This document shows positions 7,518 through 9,910 of a stretch of DNA of 9,910 nt, in pieces. Position 1 is the first letter of the stretch; every line of letters starts with the position of its first letter. The notes beneath the pieces were generated by a model. That model searched no databases. It saw only the letters and a list, made by a program, of their open reading frames with translations, and was not told the origin of the DNA. Both the position numbers and the translations under genes were made by a program. This DNA is from CAYVMX01 sp964452725 (GTDB lineage: Bacteria; Patescibacteriota; Gracilibacteria; JAHISY01), in contig CAYVMX010000021.1 in assembly GCA_964452725.1 (NCBI GenBank), positions 1 through 9,910 on the forward strand. The letters run 5' to 3'.

Positions 7518-9663
7518 TACTATTGTCATCCTGAGCGGAGCGAAGGATCTCATCCTTTTCACTATTTGAAACCTCATCTACTGTTGTCTCGGCTACCGCC
7601 TTTTCAGTAGTAGCTTCTTCGACTGGGAGTGTCTCGGTAGTAGTGTCGGTCGTGGGTACTACGACATCAGCAGCAGTCGAATCCGAAGCGGGTTCGACGA
7701 CTGTCGGAGTAGTAGTATCTAAGATAGGTTCAGTAGCTTCTGGAGTAGTAGGATCTGGTTCGATAGCAGTCTCCCCTGTTGCAGTAGGCTCTGTAGGGAC
7801 AGTAGTCGGCTCGACGACAGCTGGAGTCTCGACCGTGTTGGCTACTGGTTCTGTCGGAGTAGTCGGTTCGACTATCGGAGTCACGACTGTCGTACTTGGA
7901 GCTGTTGTACTAGCCGGAGCGTCTTGCGCGATTGCATCTGGTACTAGCCAGCTGAGCAGCCTATTTAGCCAAGCAGAGTCAACTGGAGCCGGAGTGCTAT
8001 CTGCGGCTGGAGCTGGTGCTGTCGGCGCGACTGCTGGAGTAGTCTCGACAGGAGGAGCCGGAGTAGGGTCAACTATCGGGGCACTATCAGTAGTAGGTGT
8101 CACGGTCGGAGTATCTACTGTAGGAGTTGGTTGAGTGGTGGTCTCGACAGTAGCGCCTGTACTATCCGTAGTACTGTCAGTGGCAGGTGTCGCGATTGAA
8201 CTATCTGTAGTGCTTGATTGAGTATTGGTACTATCGACTGGTGCTGCTGTAGTGGTATCGCTAGTAGTCGTATCTACAGTCGTGTCCACAGGAGTAGCAG
8301 AGCCTCCCCCACTGTTACCAGTAGTTTCGACAGGAGTCGGTGTATCGACAGTGGCAGCTTCAGTTTCAGCACTAGTAGTCTCAGTAGTTGCTGCCTGTTC
8401 ATCGAGGATTTGCTCCATCTCAGCCAGCTCATCATTTACCACTTCAGTCTCAGCTGGAGAAGTTTCTTCGACTGGAGTCTCTGCAGTAGTGTCCGATGTA
8501 GTCTCAGTCGTGACTTCGCCATCAGTGTTTATATCTCCTGTTGCCTCTTCTGTGGCAGGGGTTGTTTCACTTGTGTCTACCAGCTCATCGACTATTTTGG
8601 TCAGACTATCTGTAGTTTCTCCAGCCACTTCCGTATTTGCATTAGCCGCCTCAGTATCCAGCTCAGACTCTTTTAATTTATCAGTCTCGACTTCGCCATC
8701 TTTTGTTTCGAGCTTCTTTTTGACCTCACCTTTGACGCCCCAGCCAAACTCATAGCGCAAACCATCAGTAATGGTAGTGCCATTGGCATCTGTCAGGTCT
8801 GGCGCCGGTGTATAAAACTTCTCCTGACCAGTCTCGTCTAGGAATCGCAGACCACCATTATCAGAAACTTCTAGCTTGAGTCCGACTGTCTCGACGACAT
8901 ACTCAAACACCGTTGGGGCAGTACTATCCTTGAGGATTATGTCTTCCTTTACACCTTCCTTGGTCGTAGTGATGAGTAAATCAGTTCCTGTCCAGAGCTC
9001 TGGATAAAGCAATTTATTGCCCTCGTAGACAGCATTGACTGTATTGGCATCGTGGTTGAGATAACGGATCTCCTCCACGACATCAGGAGTAGCATTACTG
9101 GCGACTGTTTGATCTTGTTCGCCAGAGATTATTTTGCCAGCCATATTGACGTCTTCACCGACGATCAACATACCATCGGAGCTAGTCGGAATCTCTGCGG
9201 CGTATGGTGTCTGCGCGGTTTTGAATGTACCAGCTGCTGCTGTCACCATGCTCGGGTCTATCTCAGTCTCACCACCATCCGCGGTCAAAAGTGTCGTGAC
9301 AGTACCATCTTTTTTTAGCTCTTCAATGATTTCACTAGCAGCTTTACGATTGCTAACATCTTCTACGTTGTCATTTTTTAGCTTCTCCAAGACCATACGT
9401 TCTTGCCATTTATCTTTTTCCTGTTTAAGTTCTTCAAGTTTTTTGCCTCGTTCCTCTGCGTGAGTATTGACCAGCTCAGGTTTAGATTCTCCCAAGAGTT
9501 GTAATTCTTCTGTCAAAAAAGCCGCATTAGAAGTCCCCGGAGAGACTTGTTGGGCGATCACTGCCACAGGCGAAATGGGCAATAAAACAGCTAGGAGAAG
9601 CACTTTTGCGACTAAACGCTGCCAGATGGATCTCAGCGGAAAATTAACCTTGTTTTTTAGCAT
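7508..9663 (-). CDS. N-terminal part of a giant secreted LamG-repeat surface protein (5' end to assembly gap)
   Basis: This part holds 718 residues, from ATG at 9663 to the gap edge. Residues 1-37 form a Sec signal peptide: basic start (Lys3, Lys5, Arg11, Arg16, Lys20), hydrophobic core 21-36, probable cleavage after Ala37. Residues 65-118 are charged and probably helical. Residues 195-300 resemble the beta domain ahead of the repeats in WapA/RHS-type secreted proteins (Tyr220, Trp224, Gly226-Thr-Asp-Leu229, Gly237-Val-Lys-Glu240). Residues 345-684 are a Thr/Pro/Glu/Val/Asp-rich stalk without Cys. The ATG is preferred because it gives a complete signal peptide and lies about 45 nt below a near-perfect promoter; the next Met (90) would lose the export signal. 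There is no Shine-Dalgarno at normal distance: AGGA lies 22 nt upstream. Taken literally, this frame runs through the N's into a stop at 7402-7404, an artefact of the arbitrary gap length. Function (adhesion or surface binding) is inferred from architecture only. Confidence 0.93.
7525..7550. repeat. Short form of a dispersed palindromic repeat, in frame inside the gene
   Basis: The element has ATCCT at 7528-7532 and AGGAT at 7544-7548 as outer inverted arms around GAGCGGAGCGA, preceded by GTC and followed by CT. On the coding strand it is read EILRSAQDD. I recall this consensus as a repeat scattered in many unrelated bacterial genomes, usually between genes. Here it directly follows the acidic NSEKDE repeat unit, as if inserted into it. 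Confidence 0.75.
7612..8631 (-). repeat. Thr/Pro/Glu/Val/Asp-rich low-complexity stalk
   Basis: Residues about 345-684 consist almost entirely of short variants such as TTD, PVE, TPT, DST and VETT, with no cysteine. This resembles the extended, often glycosylated stalks that hold surface-protein domains away from the cell. The antisense strand is open for long stretches only because of this codon composition. One hydrophobic island interrupts it at 7918-7983. Confidence 0.8.
7918..7983 (-). other. Hydrophobic, Trp-containing island inside the stalk
   Basis: Residues 561-582 include AWLNRLLSWLVPDAIAQ, the only bulky hydrophobic run within the low-complexity stalk. The pattern (Leu/Trp helix, Pro, then Ala-Ile-Ala-Gln) looks like the tail of a signal peptide or a short membrane-associated helix, but it is too short and too deep in the protein to be a normal signal. 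Its role is unknown. Confidence 0.5.
8764..9081 (-). other. WapA/RHS-type N-terminal beta domain
   Basis: Residues 195-300 contain YPELWTGTDLLITTT at 220-234, GVKEDIILK at 237-245 and a Phe-Leu-Asp ... Thr-Pro-Ala-Pro strand pair near 274-288. In WapA- and RHS-like secreted proteins a similar domain (Y..-W/F-x-G-x-D-L ... G-x-K-E-x-I ... T-I-P-A-P) stands before the repeats. The match is by recall of the motif. No RHS/YD repeats follow within this window. Confidence 0.55.
9310..9471 (-). other. Charged, probably helical or coiled-coil segment
   Basis: Residues 65-118 are rich in Lys and Glu with regularly spaced Leu, Met and Ile, and without Pro or Gly clusters after residue 75. The pattern fits a long amphipathic helix or short coiled coil just after the signal peptide. 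No heptad score was computed. Confidence 0.5.
9553..9663 (-). other. Signal peptide of the giant surface protein
   Basis: Residues 1-37 have a basic N-region, a hydrophobic core (VLLLAVLLPISPVAVIA) and small residues before the cut. Cleavage is most likely between Ala37 and Gln38. No lipobox cysteine is present, so a type I signal peptidase substrate is expected, exported by Sec. Confidence 0.85.
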
Positions 9664-9715
9664 TTTTTTATTTTGAAGATATTTTTCCTGTTTTTTTAAA
9701 CGAAGTTTTCCCTAC

Positions 9716-9744
9716 ATTGTAGCAAATTTACACATAAAAGTCAA
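9716..9744 (-). promoter_or_regulatory. Sigma70-type promoter of the giant surface-protein gene
   Basis: On the minus strand the -35 is TTGACT (9739-9744) and the -10 is TACAAT (9716-9721), 17 bp apart. TG one base before the -10 makes an extended -10. Each box matches consensus at five of six positions. The predicted start is near 9709, giving a leader of about 45 nt before ATG at 9663. The leader is A/T-rich, with no ribosome-binding site at normal spacing. No operator or terminator-like hairpin is seen. Confidence 0.85.
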
Positions 9745-9790
9745 CCCCCATTGAAAGAAGACAGCTTTTATTTAGTTTTATTTTAGTATA

Positions 9791-9819
9791 TTGATTTTGT
9801 TCAGCAAGTAACTTAAACT
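9791..9819 (+). promoter_or_regulatory. Probable promoter of tRNA-Asn
   Basis: TTGATT (9791-9796) and TAAACT (9814-9819) are separated by 17 bp and lie 15 bp before the tRNA. The bases after the -10 are GC-rich (CGCGC, 9820-9824), as often seen at stable-RNA promoters under stringent control. The -10 matches only four of six consensus positions, so this is a candidate. A weaker alternative -35, TTGAAA at 9751, has no good -10 partner. Confidence 0.5.
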
Positions 9820-9834
9820 CGCGCAGTAATAAAT

Positions 9835-9909
9835 TCGGGAGTAGCTCAGTGGTAGAGCATTCGGCTGTTAACCGAAGGGTCGCGGGTTCGAATCCCGCCT
9901 CCCGAGCCA
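9835..9909 (+). tRNA. tRNA-Asn (anticodon GTT)
   Basis: The full cloverleaf is visible. The acceptor stem is TCGGGAG (9835-9841) with CTCCCGA (9899-9905), perfectly paired. The D stem is GCTC (9844-9847) with GAGC (9855-9858) around AGTGGTA. The anticodon stem is TTCGG (9860-9864) with CCGAA (9872-9876) and loop CTGTTAA, so the anticodon is GTT at 9867-9869, reading AAC and AAU. The variable loop is GGGTC. The T stem is GCGGG (9882-9886) with CCCGC (9894-9898) around TTCGAAT. The discriminator is G9906, and CCA is encoded at 9907-9909. A37 follows the anticodon, as expected for an ANN-reading tRNA. It is divergent from the surface-protein gene. Confidence 0.97.
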
Positions 9910-9910
9910 G

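Larger units (their letters stand above)
9664..9834. other. Divergent intergenic region
   Basis: This AT-rich 171-bp stretch separates the two divergent transcription units. It holds the leader and promoter of the surface-protein gene on the right-to-left strand and the probable tRNA promoter on the other. I see no small ORF with a credible start, no riboswitch-like structure and no strong inverted repeat. Confidence 0.7.

Noticed and set aside
7047..7550. CRISPR array or invertible-DNA switch formed by the palindromic repeats
   Set aside because: Copies differ in length, spacing is irregular, there are no spacers of equal length and no recombinase or cas gene is present; they lie inside an open frame.
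7643..8755. Long plus-strand open frames (7643-8134, 8218-8676, 8225-8755), rich in Val and Ser
   Set aside because: They are antisense to the Thr/Pro/Glu-rich stalk; its codons (ACT, GTC, GAG, GTA complements) rarely give stops on the other strand. They have no ribosome site and no recognisable protein pattern.
8764..9081. RHS/polymorphic toxin gene suggested by the WapA-like domain
   Set aside because: No YD/RHS repeats and no toxin or immunity gene are seen; the following domains are LamG-like. A C-terminal toxin left of the window cannot be excluded.
9835..9909. tRNA-Asn as an integration site for a mobile element
   Set aside because: tRNA 3' ends are frequent attachment sites, but no second copy of the 3' end and no integrase gene are visible; the sequence beyond 9910 is not available.

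Overview
The window is bacterial DNA dominated by one giant minus-strand gene for a secreted, multi-domain surface protein. A short intergenic stretch (9664-9834) and a plus-strand tRNA-Asn(GTT) gene close the right edge. The organism cannot be named from the sequence. The sigma70-type promoters, the tRNA with an encoded CCA and the Sec-type signal peptide say bacterium. Huge LamG-repeat proteins of this style are familiar from metagenome-assembled candidate-phylum bacteria (for example Patescibacteria), but that is a lean, not a demonstration. The 100-N run at 7408-7507 marks this as a draft or scaffolded assembly.

Layout of the giant protein, N to C (right to left). A signal peptide (9553-9663) is followed by a charged, probably helical segment (9310-9471). 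Next comes a beta domain resembling the one found ahead of the repeats in WapA/RHS-type secreted proteins (8764-9081). A stalk of about 340 residues rich in Thr, Pro, Glu, Val and Asp follows (7612-8631), with one hydrophobic, Trp-containing island inside it. Then comes an acidic degenerate repeat tract broken by the assembly gap, and after it a long series of beta-sandwich domains. These are seven concanavalin A/LamG-like domains (one degenerate), two galactose-binding-like beta domains and several short beta modules. The frame is still open at position 1, so the C-terminus lies outside. I translated the left part codon by codon: all 2468 codons from 7406 to 3 are open. With the 718 codons right of the gap, at least 3186 residues are visible.

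The most notable feature is two copies of a dispersed palindromic repeat lying inside the coding sequence, one 41-bp form (7047-7087) and one 26-bp form (7525-7550). A 10-bp copy of its start sits exactly at the gap edge. The two forms differ by a 20-bp insertion, so half of the element is read in different frames in the two places, yet both stay open. The gap falls where these palindromes meet a 60-bp tandem repeat, which probably explains why assembly failed there.

How the parts fit: a near-consensus promoter drives the surface-protein gene leftward, and a second promoter with a GC-rich start region probably drives the tRNA rightward. The likely role of the protein is adhesion or carbohydrate/surface binding at the cell exterior, inferred only from its domains. 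No enzyme, defence, toxin or mobile-element gene is visible.
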